29,211 nt of DNA, taken from Bondarzewia mesenterica (taxonomy: Eukaryota; Basidiomycota; Agaricomycetes; Russulales; Bondarzewiaceae). Positions within the stretch are counted from its first letter, which is position 1. Every line of letters starts with the position of its first letter. The notes beneath the pieces are model-generated. The model saw nothing but the letters and a program-made list of their open reading frames with translations. It searched no databases and was not told the origin of the DNA. The position numbers and the translations under genes are program-made. Shown here in pieces: positions 19,830 to 28,659 of the stretch. Location: NCBI GenBank assembly GCA_004802705.1, contig SGPL01000417.1, forward strand, positions 1 through 29,211. The letters are read 5' to 3'.

Positions 19830-22735
19830 CCACTACTGAGCAGTAGGCATTCTTGAACAAGTTCATGACCACCCACCACAAGAAGCAGGTGAAGAACAAG
19901 TTGCGCAAATTTTGGCCTAAACTCTACAGCCAATGGTTTATCCAGTGGCCCAAGACTGACGTCAATCCACCTGTGGGAACCCCCCCTATCCACAAAGTTA
20001 GTCTCATTCTGCATTCATGATTCAAATCATGACTTAGCCTGCCATAGAGGTTGAAGCAGTGGTTTAATAACCACTCTGGTTGCATGAAGGGTAGCTCTAT
20101 CAGTCGACACAAGTGAACATTGAAGATAAACAAGTGCACCCACAAGAAGGCAAAGTGACAGCTCTACCAGACTATATATTGGGAAGATAAGCTGAAGGAT
20201 AGAACTGCCACTGCCTATGAGGTGCACATCAGCATGCTCGAGCTAGGTCAAACAGCACAGAACAAGCTTGCATTTCAAAATGAGATGGCACGCAAGTGGC
20301 TCGAGGAAGAGAGCGCCGACATTGTGGAGGCCGTCGACAAGGTGTATGGGGCCAGCGAGAGTGCGAGCAAGTCAGACATGCCTTTGTCACACATTACACA
20401 GCTGGAGAAGTTTCAAGAGTCAGTACTACCTTGTTAATAATAATTGGTATCACTGACTTACAGCTGACATCTAGAGCTATTGATGGCTTAGCACCTACAA
20501 TATATGATTTGTTCTGTGATTCCAAGATCAAACAGGATGCAAATGCATATTGTTATTTGGTGGGCCAATGCCATCTCAAGAGGGACACATTGAAGCCTTT
20601 TCATCAGTATTTTTCATTCAATTCAAGAGTTAAAATACTAACTGTCTATCATAGGATCCACAGTACAGAATCTAATGGCAGAAACTTTGGGGCTAGTTTC
20701 AAGGGCTACAAGGATGGTGTTGAAAAGCCATTTATCACATACCTGAAGAGCATTTTTTGTGAGTAATTACCATCTGAGATGTAAGTGAACCTTGCTTATA
20801 GGAGTTCAGTGGCGAGCATATGCCAGGAATGTTCCCTTGCGAATGCACATGAAGACTCATCGACAAAAGTATCAATACCTAACACACCACCGGCAGTTGC
20901 CTAGTCGAGCAATCTAGTGCCTAACACATTGGCCGCATCCAAAAAGCACTCTGCAACTCCATCAGTGCTGTTCAGCAAAATCAGACTGCTAAAATATAAC
21001 AAGAAGAAAGGCATTAATAAGGCCAATGCCTCCTCAGTGTCACATGATGGCATGACATCCCCACTCACTGCAGTGACACCAAGGACTACTCAGCATGCAT
21101 CGGTCACTGACGACACCCCTGTGATTGGCACTAGTGAGCAAGCCAATGTTGATACTGACTCCACGAGCTTTTTGACCATTGTGAATGTAACATCTGCACC
21201 CATCGCTGTAGCACTAGCAATTATTCAGCCTACATCTGTAACCACCGACACCACTATGAATGCAACATCCATGCCTGCCACTGCAGCACTAATGATTAAT
21301 CAACCTACATCTGCCACCATCGACACCACTGTGACTGGTGTCTATGAGAATTCCAACACTAATGTCAGAACCACCATCTCTTTGGCTGCTACAAACACTG
21401 TGATCACTGAAACTGAGTCCACTGCACCATCTAACTTAACCTCTATGTCTGGAACCTCTACAATCATTGTCGATAAATCCAGCGTTATGCCATCTACCTT
21501 GATCATGGCATCTGATACCTCTGCAGCTGTTGAAAACCCGTCGCCTGTCAGACCTGGGTTGGATGAAGAGGCCATTCACATGGACGCCATCACAAATGTT
21601 ACATCCACCCCCGGAAGCCCCTCTCCCACCACTGCCATGTCTGAGGTTAGTGTGCTCACCAACACAACTGCGCCCATTACTGAGCCAACCTCACTCCATG
21701 TTGAGAAGGTCGTAGAGGCCATGACATCTACACTCTTGTCCATAGTTGTGACTGCCTTGGAGCTAATTGTCCATGCCACCGAGGAATGTGAAAGTGTAAT
21801 TGACAGTAATCAGAATGTGATCTAGGTCCTTGGGATCCAGAAGAAGGTCTTCGAGGTGAAAGAAAAGACAAAACAAAAGCCGCGAGTTGCAAACACTTCT
21901 ATTGCGAGCTATGCACAGCATGCCACTGAAGCTGAAGGAAGGTGAGATTGAATGCCGTCCAGTATTGTGAACACTGCTGATGTATGGTATAGGGATGAGG
22001 AGGAGAATGAAACTATAAATAGAGGAGGCTTAGAGAGTGGTGTTGAGGAGAGTGTATCTGTGAGCGTTGAAGAGACGAGAGAGAGCGAGCATGCACCTAT
22101 ATTCACCAGCTCAACTGCAAAGAGCTCCTCCTAGCCTGGATGGGCGATCCAGATGCACACCGCTCTAGAGAATATGTCTGATGATGAAGAATGGCAAAAG
22201 CTTGTAAGGCTGTGGGCCAAGTTAGAAGGGACATTGGGGTTCCTAGAGGAAAGGGTGTGTATTTCAGCTTCTGGTCAGAGAATGTGAGCTAATATATGTA
22301 TACAGGGAAAGAAATATCAGCTTGAAATTAGAGGACGATCTACAGAGGTTGATTACTAGTTCAAATGTGGCCATCAGTTGGGCAATCCGCCTGCCTTCGA
22401 GAATGCATTGGACTATGGAGCCAATTGGAATGCTTGGTGGACATCATTGCAACCAACTTGGCGAGGAAAGAAGTGGCCGTTAGGATGAAAGGACAATGTC
22501 AGTGAGCCCTGGGAAAAATGTAAGAAGGGTGGAAAGAACAGGATTATTATCATCATCTTATCTCTCGGCTGGTGGATGTCAGAGGCAACATTGAAGTGTG
22601 AGAAGCGTCATGTGTATGCCATTATTGATGATGTGACATGGGTGCTGGGAGATATGTTGGAGAGAAGTGGAAATATGAAGAGAAAGGGCGGGGATAGGCC
22701 TTAGCCTCAGATGGTGAAGAGATGAGTATGTAAAA
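19830..22735 (+). pseudogene. Degraded gene of an uncharacterised multi-copy mushroom family
   Basis: Separate pieces appear in one order on the plus strand. Part A (about 19848-20420) has KLRKFWPKLYSQWFIQWPKT, WFNNHSGC and KLAFQNEMARKWLEEESADI. A possible intron at about 20420-20461 (GTCAGT...TTACAG) leads to part B (to about 20760), with ESNGRNFGASFKGYKDGVEK. Part C (20917-21825) is an open 302-residue Thr/Ser-rich stretch starting near FSKIRLLKYNKKKGINKANA. Part D (about 22183-22700) has EWQKLVRLWAKLEGTLGF, WNAWWTSLQPTWRG, LSLGWWMSEAT and IDDVTWVLGDM. This resembles large families of unnamed mushroom proteins often found in repeat islands; no function is known to me. Stops and frame changes make this copy non-functional. 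Confidence 0.5.
20917..21825 (+). CDS. Thr/Ser-rich open frame with degenerate internal repeats
   Basis: This is the 302-residue open stretch inside the degraded gene. It opens MPNTLAASKKHSATPSVLFS, a basic segment (LLKYNKKKGINKAN), and then a Thr/Ser/Ala-rich region in which units like PTSVTTDTTMNATSMPATAA and PTSATIDTTVTG recur. It looks like a disordered linker rather than a fold. It survives as an open frame perhaps because Thr, Ser and Ala codons rarely become stops by C-to-T change. It is probably an exon, not a gene on its own. Confidence 0.4.
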   Translation: MPNTLAASKKHSATPSVLFSKIRLLKYNKKKGINKANASSVSHDGMTSPLTAVTPRTTQHASVTDDTPVIGTSEQANVDTDSTSFLTIVNVTSAPIAVALAIIQPTSVTTDTTMNATSMPATAALMINQPTSATIDTTVTGVYENSNTNVRTTISLAATNTVITETESTAPSNLTSMSGTSTIIVDKSSVMPSTLIMASDTSAAVENPSPVRPGLDEEAIHMDAITNVTSTPGSPSPTTAMSEVSVLTNTTAPITEPTSLHVEKVVEAMTSTLLSIVVTALELIVHATEECESVIDSNQNVI

Positions 22736-22989
22736 CTAGTGAGCGAGCGCGTAGTCGACTGACTAGTATACCAGAGCGCATCAGTAGATCCATGATTATG
22801 TGAATGGCTGAGTTCAACACTCAGTGCTCAGCCTGAAGTGGTGTTCAACACATCACTGTTCTGTGATCAACTCACGCCCATTCGGTCCTCTTTCTATATG
22901 TACAATGGTCAAAGCGTGGATGTTCTTGAAGTTACTCTAACTCTAAGTAGACACTGCATGTTGTTCTCTGGCAAAATAAATTGTATAGA
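22736..22989. other. Short non-coding spacer, possible LTR-like remnant
   Basis: It contains a small hairpin (CTGAG-TTCAACA-CTCAG near 22810) and a TATA-like CTATATGTAC, but no coding frame. An LTR fragment is possible but not supported by a second copy. Confidence 0.25.
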
Positions 22990-23470
22990 TGACCTGCCCT
23001 AACGAGGCTCAAGGTGCCACCCTAGAACAAATGATGCACCCACCCGACCAATGCCTGTAAAGGTGCACCTGCCTGCCCATGGTGCTGGATGAAAGTGCTC
23101 ACCTGCCCAATATCGATGAAAGCACCCACCCACCCAATGCAGATGAAAGCACGCTGGATGAAAGTGCCTATCAAGGAAAGTGTTCGCCTGCCCATGGCAT
23201 TGGATGAAAGGGCCCGCCCGCCCAATATTGACGAAAATGCCACCCACTCAATGTGGATGAAAGCACGCTGGATGACAGCGCCTGTCAAAGAAACTGCCCA
23301 CCTACTTAATATTGATGAAAGTGCCCATCCAATGCAGACAAAAGTGCACTGGATGAAAGTGCCCGCCCAATGTGGATGAAAGTGCCCACCTGCCTAATGC
23401 AGACGAAAAGCACCCACGAGGCTAAAGCGCCAGAGGAAAGTGCCCATGAGCCCAAAAGCGCTGGGAAGAA
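22990..23470. repeat. Degenerate minisatellite with GATGAAAGTGCCC-type core
   Basis: A GC-rich block made of variants of GGATGAAAGTGCCCGCC and CCCAATGCAGATGAAAGC repeated about fifteen times with unequal spacing. In one frame it reads as runs of ADESTLDESA, in another as MQMKARWMKVP, so it could be a repeat-coding exon of a lost gene. Units vary in length and share no single exact period. Confidence 0.75.
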
Positions 23471-23714
23471 GCACTAAAAGATTTAAATTTATAATTTATA
23501 AAAATAATAAAAGTAATAATAAAGATTGCACCGGAATAAATGTGGGTGCTGGACATTCAAAAAAGGAAAGCCATCCCGAGAGGCCAGAACATGCTGATGT
23601 CCTATCTCAGATAGGAAATAGCTAAAAATAGTATTACCCTATGAAGCTGCATGTAGTAAAACTGTAGTAAAATTGTAGTAAAGTGCTAGAAATAATAGTT
23701 GTAGTAGATTTAAC

Positions 23715-23786
23715 CAGCTGTACTTAAAGATACTTCACTCAGACTGATTTTAGTGCATTTAGTTATATTTGAAATAAATATGGCTC
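23715..23786 (+). repeat. 72-bp inverted repeat, left copy
   Basis: The stretch starts CAGCTGTACTTAAAGATAC and ends GAAATAAATATGGCTC. It matches the reverse complement of 28588-28659 at 62 of 72 positions with no gaps. It lies about 100 bases before the tyrosine recombinase relic. Confidence 0.85.
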
Positions 23787-23882
23787 AGTGCTCGTGCAAT
23801 CACATCAGTTCATACTTCACCTCTTTGAATATATAATCTCATTTGCTCATTTGACACCCTGCCTTCTATCCTGCAGGACATC

Positions 23883-24735
23883 ATGCTCAAGATGTTTCAT
23901 TTCAATCACAATCCCGAGGTTTGGGATATCAAAGACTATGCACCTGTCTCTCGCAAGATGAAGTCTCGAGGCCTCCATGAGTGGGGCAGTGGACGAGCTT
24001 GCCACCTACTGTATGCGGCATATACAATCTCATTTTTGTGCCTCTTACGCTTTGATGAGGCCCTCAAAATACAAGCTTAGGACATCAAGGTGATTTCTGA
24101 CACCTGTATAAAGCTGACTCTTCCGTTTCATAAGACAAATCAATTTAGGGGTGAGTCTTGCTTTTTTTTAAATTTATTTCTGCCTTGTCAATATAGAGAC
24201 CTATAGATATTAAGCTATTCTTTCTTCATGCCTTACCTGAGCCTATGGCTCATCTTTGCCCCATGTGAGCACTCAGTGCCTGGATCGTGATTTTAAACAT
24301 TCACGAGGGGTACATCTTTTGGTGCATCATGTCTAGTGATCGGGTCACCATGGCCAATTCTCCCATGGTGAGCAAACATTTTTGGTACTCACTTGTTGAT
24401 TTTATTGACTGCTTTGATAGACTTCAGAACAGTTCTTGGAAATGTTCTGAAACAACTTGCTGGATGTTGGCATTGATTCTCATCTATATAGAACACACTC
24501 CTTCCATTGTGGTGGGTGTCAATATCTGTTGGTTGAGTGTTGGTGGCCACTCTGACAAATCTGTGAGTGGGGTGGATGGAGCACTGAGTTCACGACCTTG
24601 ACAATTGTCAAGTACCTGATTTCTTAGAACAACAGTGCAATAACTTTGCGGGAGGAATTCTTCAATCTGAGTTGTGCACCGACTATAAAGTGTTTTGTTT
24701 GTGGAAGGTCTTGTCATTGCGCTTGAAGTTTTTCA
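23883..24735 (+). pseudogene. Tyrosine recombinase (Crypton-like) relic
   Basis: The family performs DNA cleavage and joining with an Arg-His-x-x-Arg-Tyr site. Box I reads LLRFDEALKI, with Arg at 24048-24050. Then come LTLPFHKTNQF, LHALPEPMAHLCP and EGYIFWCIMSSDRV. Box II at 24496-24510 reads HSFHC, where the family pattern is HSFRR, so the key Arg residues are lost. ICEWGGWSTEFTTLTIVKYL follows, keeping the candidate nucleophile Tyr at 24613-24615, and then a Cys motif CFVCGRSCHC. Near 24538-24555 codons read Cys, Trp, Trp and a stop TGA where Arg would be expected at several sites. A splice acceptor-like CTGCAG precedes the start. It is inactive. Whether it belongs to a Crypton element or another recombinase family is uncertain. 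Confidence 0.75.
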
Positions 24736-24856
24736 ATGTATGATTGATTGTGTAGTGTCTCTGTATACTATTGACTGTGTATTCAATGATTTCGTTCTGA
24801 TTAAGGTGCTGATTATGACAAGAAATATAAGTAAAGAGGTAGGTAACTATCAAGCA

Positions 24857-25588
24857 CTAAGTAGAAAGCCTGTTCAACAATCGATAATGTTTCGCGATAG
24901 CAGAGTGCTCAGTTATCTCAACCGAGACACCATCCTTCATGTACGAGAAGAAAGAGGAGAAATCACTACCATAGTCAGCCCTCTCTTTAGCACTGACCTG
25001 CTTATCTTCAACCTTGTAGAATTTTCGGAGCCACACCGTGATGGCGGTGAAGGTCATTTGCTTGCTAGCTCTGGTCATGAAGTCTGCCCACAATTGCTCG
25101 GGCGTGCCTCCATAATATCAATGGATGACCATCTATATACAACAGTGATCAGCTCACAACTCAAAACTAGAGGGCGAGATGGGATGAACCTTCCACTCGA
25201 ACCATCTTGCCTTCGTGCCCTTCCACTGTATGCCCTTCCACAGTTTGTAGATCTCAGGCCAGTACACCAGGGCGATGGCCTGGCCCTTGATCATGAGAAT
25301 AGAGGTGCCGGCCCACCAGCTCATTGTGTCATCCTACTCGTGATCGAGTTGGTCGATGTCCACTGCATATGAGATTGCAGGTGGATCAGACACATCGCGT
25401 TCTATGTAGCAGATGATGTTGCCGTTGCTGATTGTCAGCATGCGCATTGGCAATAGCAAGGGGTCGAGACCAGTGGAGGGAGTCATGCTTGATGACATCA
25501 GCAGTGGGGCAGATGGCGAACATGTCATCTGCATGCAGACCAGCATTTCAGCACTGACCCGTGCATCTGGCATGGTGATAGAGGGCAC
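24857..25588 (-). pseudogene. Minus-strand gene remnant, uncharacterised mushroom family
   Basis: Read on the minus strand from 25588: a low-complexity Ser/Pro/Met-rich part, then AISYAVDIDQLDHE and a stop at 25334. The same frame goes on with SWWAGTSILMIKGQAIALVY, WPEIYKLWKGIQWKGTKARW and FEWKVHPISP to a stop near 25170. After further breaks, GTPEQLWADFMTRASKQMTF, ITVWLRKFYKVEDKQVSAKE and SDFSSFFSYMKDGVSVEITE end at 24857. The Trp-rich core suggests a fold, but I know no function. Similar unnamed proteins occur in many mushroom genomes. At least two stops break this copy. Confidence 0.5.
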
Positions 25589-26990
25589 AGCTGTAGGAAT
25601 AAGGGTGTCGAGCTAGGACAGCATGGTGTCGAGGCACTGCTTGGTGTCCAGGATGTGCATCTCGAGAGTGAACATGGCCTGTTTGATGCAAAGGGTCCAT
25701 GAGTGAACACGAGAGATGAGGTGGATGTGAACAACTTACCACGTGTGATGGAGCATTGCGCGGGATCTCTACCATCGCCTGTAGTGGTGATGCTTGGTCC
25801 ATCCTGAGTGAGGCCGGAGATAGTGGCACTGGTGGTGTGTACAAAAAGAGGGCACAAACCCTCTTGGCCTGCAACAATGCATGTTGTCAGTAGACTGGAC
25901 AGAATGGAGAGGTGCGAACAAAGACGGGGGGTAAAGCTTACTCATGGGATGAAATCATCCTTTTCCTATGCCATTTGCAGGTCCTTCAAGTGTTTGGCTG
26001 ACGCAGCCTGAGGGGCTTCTCCCCTGACACCGAGGAGCACCTCGCAGTGCTGTATCGACTGCTTTACCTTTGCCAACTTTACATTTATGTGAGGCCCCTT
26101 GTGCTTCCGATGAGTGCTCAAGAGTAGGCTGCAGAGTGGCGGGTGAGATGATGGAGGCATCAGCGTGCACAGTCATGGCATCAGTGAGTGGTAAGAAGGG
26201 GGGCTCACTGGTAGCTTTCCCAAGCATCGTGATCTTGGCTGAACTCCTTCAGCCGTGTGATGAGTGTGGCCTTGTTCCCGCTGCATGGCAGCCAAAACTC
26301 ACTGCAGTAGGCCTGTAGCATGGCCTTTGTGACCCTGTCACTGTGTGCATATGGCAGCATTGTGCTCATCAGTTGAGAAGTCTAGAGGAGGGTGAGGATG
26401 GGGGTCAGTCGACTGTGTACTCACATCTGCAGGTACCTGGGTTGCTCCTTCCCATCTCGACTTCACCAGGGAATGGGAGGCCGGTGCCAGCCATACTAGC
26501 TGTTAATGAGACAGCTGGCGGAGCAGGTGCAGTGGCATCAACATCGCCATGCGTGCCTCTGACTGTCAGCAAAATGGTCGATGCAGCCATGCCAGCCATC
26601 GGTAAGATGGCTGGCAGAGCGGGCGACATGGCATCGACATTGCTGTGCACACCTCTGACTGTCGGCAAGACAGTCAGCACAACAGTGATGTCCTCGAGCT
26701 GCATGCATTTGTTGGGAAGTGCCACAGTGGCGGCGGCCTCCATGTTAACACGTGCAGTAAAGGGGGCAGTCTTGGTGGATATGAGGTGGGAGAGATGGCG
26801 CATGGTGATGTGGCAGATGATGCACGTGGCAGCCTTGTTGCAGAAGATGGTGAGCGTGAGGGGGGAGGACACACAGGATATGCAAAAGGGCAGCGGCGGT
26901 GCATCACGCACAGAGGGGTGGGTAGACAGAGGCAGTGGCATGATGGCTCAGTCATGTGCGGTGGACACATCTACTGTAGGAGGGTGGTAG
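25589..26990 (-). pseudogene. Low-complexity minus-strand ORFs, probable 5' part of the same gene
   Basis: Open frames at 25857-25525, 26227-25955 and 26941-26405 are rich in Ala, Ser, Pro and His. 26941-26405 contains CISCVSSP, TIFCNKAATCIICHIT, a spaced-Cys pattern that could bind zinc. Overlapping frames on the plus strand (for example 26343-26990) are also open because of base composition, so the coding strand is not certain. The order and strand agree with a 5' extension of the remnant at 24857-25588. No function can be given. Confidence 0.3.
26486..26690. repeat. Imperfect tandem duplication, about 100-base period
   Basis: Copies starting at 26486 and 26591 share GCCAGCCAT and later the CCTCTGACTGTC segment, with insertions and many transitions. 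On the minus strand they encode two versions of ILLTVRGTHGDVDATAPAPP. Confidence 0.6.
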
Positions 26991-26999
26991 AGGTAAAGG

Positions 27000-27757
27000 G
27001 ACGAGCACGGCATCTAGGATGATGAGGAGGAGGGCGAAGATAGTGATGGTGGTAGCGCAGGAGGAGGAGGAGGAAGGGATAATAAGGGTGCGGCACCTCA
27101 GTCACATAGCAAAGGGGTGCTGCCCCCACCATCATGCTCAGCTGGCAATGCGATGGTGATGAACGCGCTGTCATGGGGGGTGTGGGGATAGAGGCAAATG
27201 CATGGCAGGCCTATGGGGGGAGTGGAAGGAAAAAAAAAAAGAGTGAATGAGTGGATGGCCAAAAAAGGAAAGAGGCAGATGCGGGGGATGCAGGCTGCAG
27301 CCCCCAGGAGGCGATAAATGGTCGCGCATCTCGAGAATGCCTGAGACCATCTATCGCCTTCCTAATTAGGGTCATCCAGCATGACGCGTGATCATCTTTC
27401 TCCTGAGAGAAGTGTGACTTGATCAGCGAGAGTTGGCAATATTGAGAATTGAGATGCAGGGTACGCCGCTCTTTTTCTTTGAGCCTGATGATCAGTCTGA
27501 ATACCCCTTGATAAGCCTCATCTACCAAGCTTCAAAGCACATTCAATGCAGTATAAGTTGCACAGAAAAAATAGAGATACTTTCAAGTCCTTTGATGAAT
27601 GACTGATGACTGATCAAGTCTGATGTGAGCATCAGTCGCCGTCGGTGTCGTACGGGGTCATGGGCTCCCATGGCTGCTCAGATCAGCAAGTCAAAAATTT
27701 GCTGTGTATGACTGGGTCAGCCACATCTATTACTCCTTCTCTCAGAGGAAAGACAGT
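27000..27757 (+). repeat. Long inverted repeat, left arm
   Basis: The reverse complement of this arm matches 27826-28585 over nearly its whole length, apart from small gaps and a few poorer stretches. Examples are CTTGAAAGTATCTCTATTTT, AAGGGGTATTCAGACTGATC and CAATTCTCAATATTGCCAAC. On its minus strand an open frame (27528-27211) reads MVDEAYQGVFRLIIRLKEKE; its relative in the right arm is broken. The outer end is near GCACGGCATCTAGGATGATG. Confidence 0.9.
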
Positions 27758-27825
27758 CACATGTCACACCAGATGACCCCGATCGGGAAGGTGACAGACA
27801 GTCTTGGGCGTTCTCGGGACGCACA
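27758..27825. other. Spacer (loop) of the long inverted repeat
   Basis: The 68 bases between the arms contain GATCGGGAAGGTGACAGACA and GGGCGTTCTCGGGACGC. The same style occurs inside both arms (about 27310-27380 and 28205-28260: a GATC...GGCGATAGA motif then CATTCTCG.GATGCG), so the loop is itself a relative of an arm segment. Confidence 0.7.
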
Positions 27826-28585
27826 ACTGTCTTTCCTCTGAGAGAAGAAGTAATAGATGTGGCTGACCCAGTCATACACAGCAAATTTTTGACTTGCTAA
27901 TCTGAGCAGCCATGGGAGCCCGTGACCCCGTATGACACCGACGGTGACCGATGCTCACATCGAACTTGATCAGTCACCGGTCATTCATCAAAGGACTTGA
28001 AAGTATCTCTATTTTTTCTGTGCAACTTATACTGCGTTGAATGTGCTTTGAAGCTTGATAGACAAGGCTTATCAAGGGGTATTCAGACTGATCATCAGGC
28101 TCAAAGAAAAGGAGCGGCGTACCCTGCATCTCAATTCTCAATATTGCCAACTCTCGCTAATCAAGTCACACTTCTCTTAGGGGAAAGATGATCATGCATC
28201 ACGCTGGATGACCCTGATCGAGAAGGCGATAGACGGTCTCAGGCATTCTCGGGATGCGTGACCATTTGTCGCCCCCTGGGGGCCACGGCCCACATCCTTT
28301 GCATCTGCCTCTTTCCTTTTTTGGCCATCTGCTCACTTGCTTTCTTTTTTTTTTCCTTCTGCTCCCCCCACAGTCCTGCTGCACATTTACCTCCATCCCT
28401 ACACCCCCACGACAGCGCATCCACCGCCGTCGCATCACCGGCTGAGTGCGATGGTGAGGGCAGCACCCCTCTACTATGTGACTGAGGTGCTGCACCCCTA
28501 TTATCCCTCCCTCCTCCTCCTCTCGTGCTGCCGCCACCACCATCTTTGCCCCCCTCCTCATCATCCTAGATGTCATGCTCATCCT
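27826..28585 (+). repeat. Long inverted repeat, right arm
   Basis: This is the counterpart of 27000-27757. By eye about nine in ten bases match in the segments I aligned, and many differences are transitions. At the outer end, GCCGTGCTCGT (left arm, reverse complement) stands against GTCATGCTCAT here, with all changes at CpG sites. The arm ends directly before the 72-bp inverted repeat at 28588. Confidence 0.9.
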
Positions 28586-28587
28586 TG

Positions 28588-28659
28588 GAGCCATATTCGT
28601 TTCAAATATAACTAAATGCACTTATAACAGTCTGAATGAAGTACTATTATGTACAGCTG
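28588..28659 (-). repeat. 72-bp inverted repeat, right copy
   Basis: The reverse complement matches 23715-23786 at 62 of 72 positions with no gaps. It starts three bases after the long inverted repeat ends. Confidence 0.85.

Noticed and set aside
22990..23470. CRISPR array
   Set aside because: The repeats are degenerate and unequally spaced without unique spacers, and the DNA is eukaryotic.
27000..28585. Complete TIR DNA transposon made of the long inverted repeat
   Set aside because: No transposase lies between the arms (68-base loop only) and I found no target duplication at the outer ends, so it is reported only as an inverted repeat.
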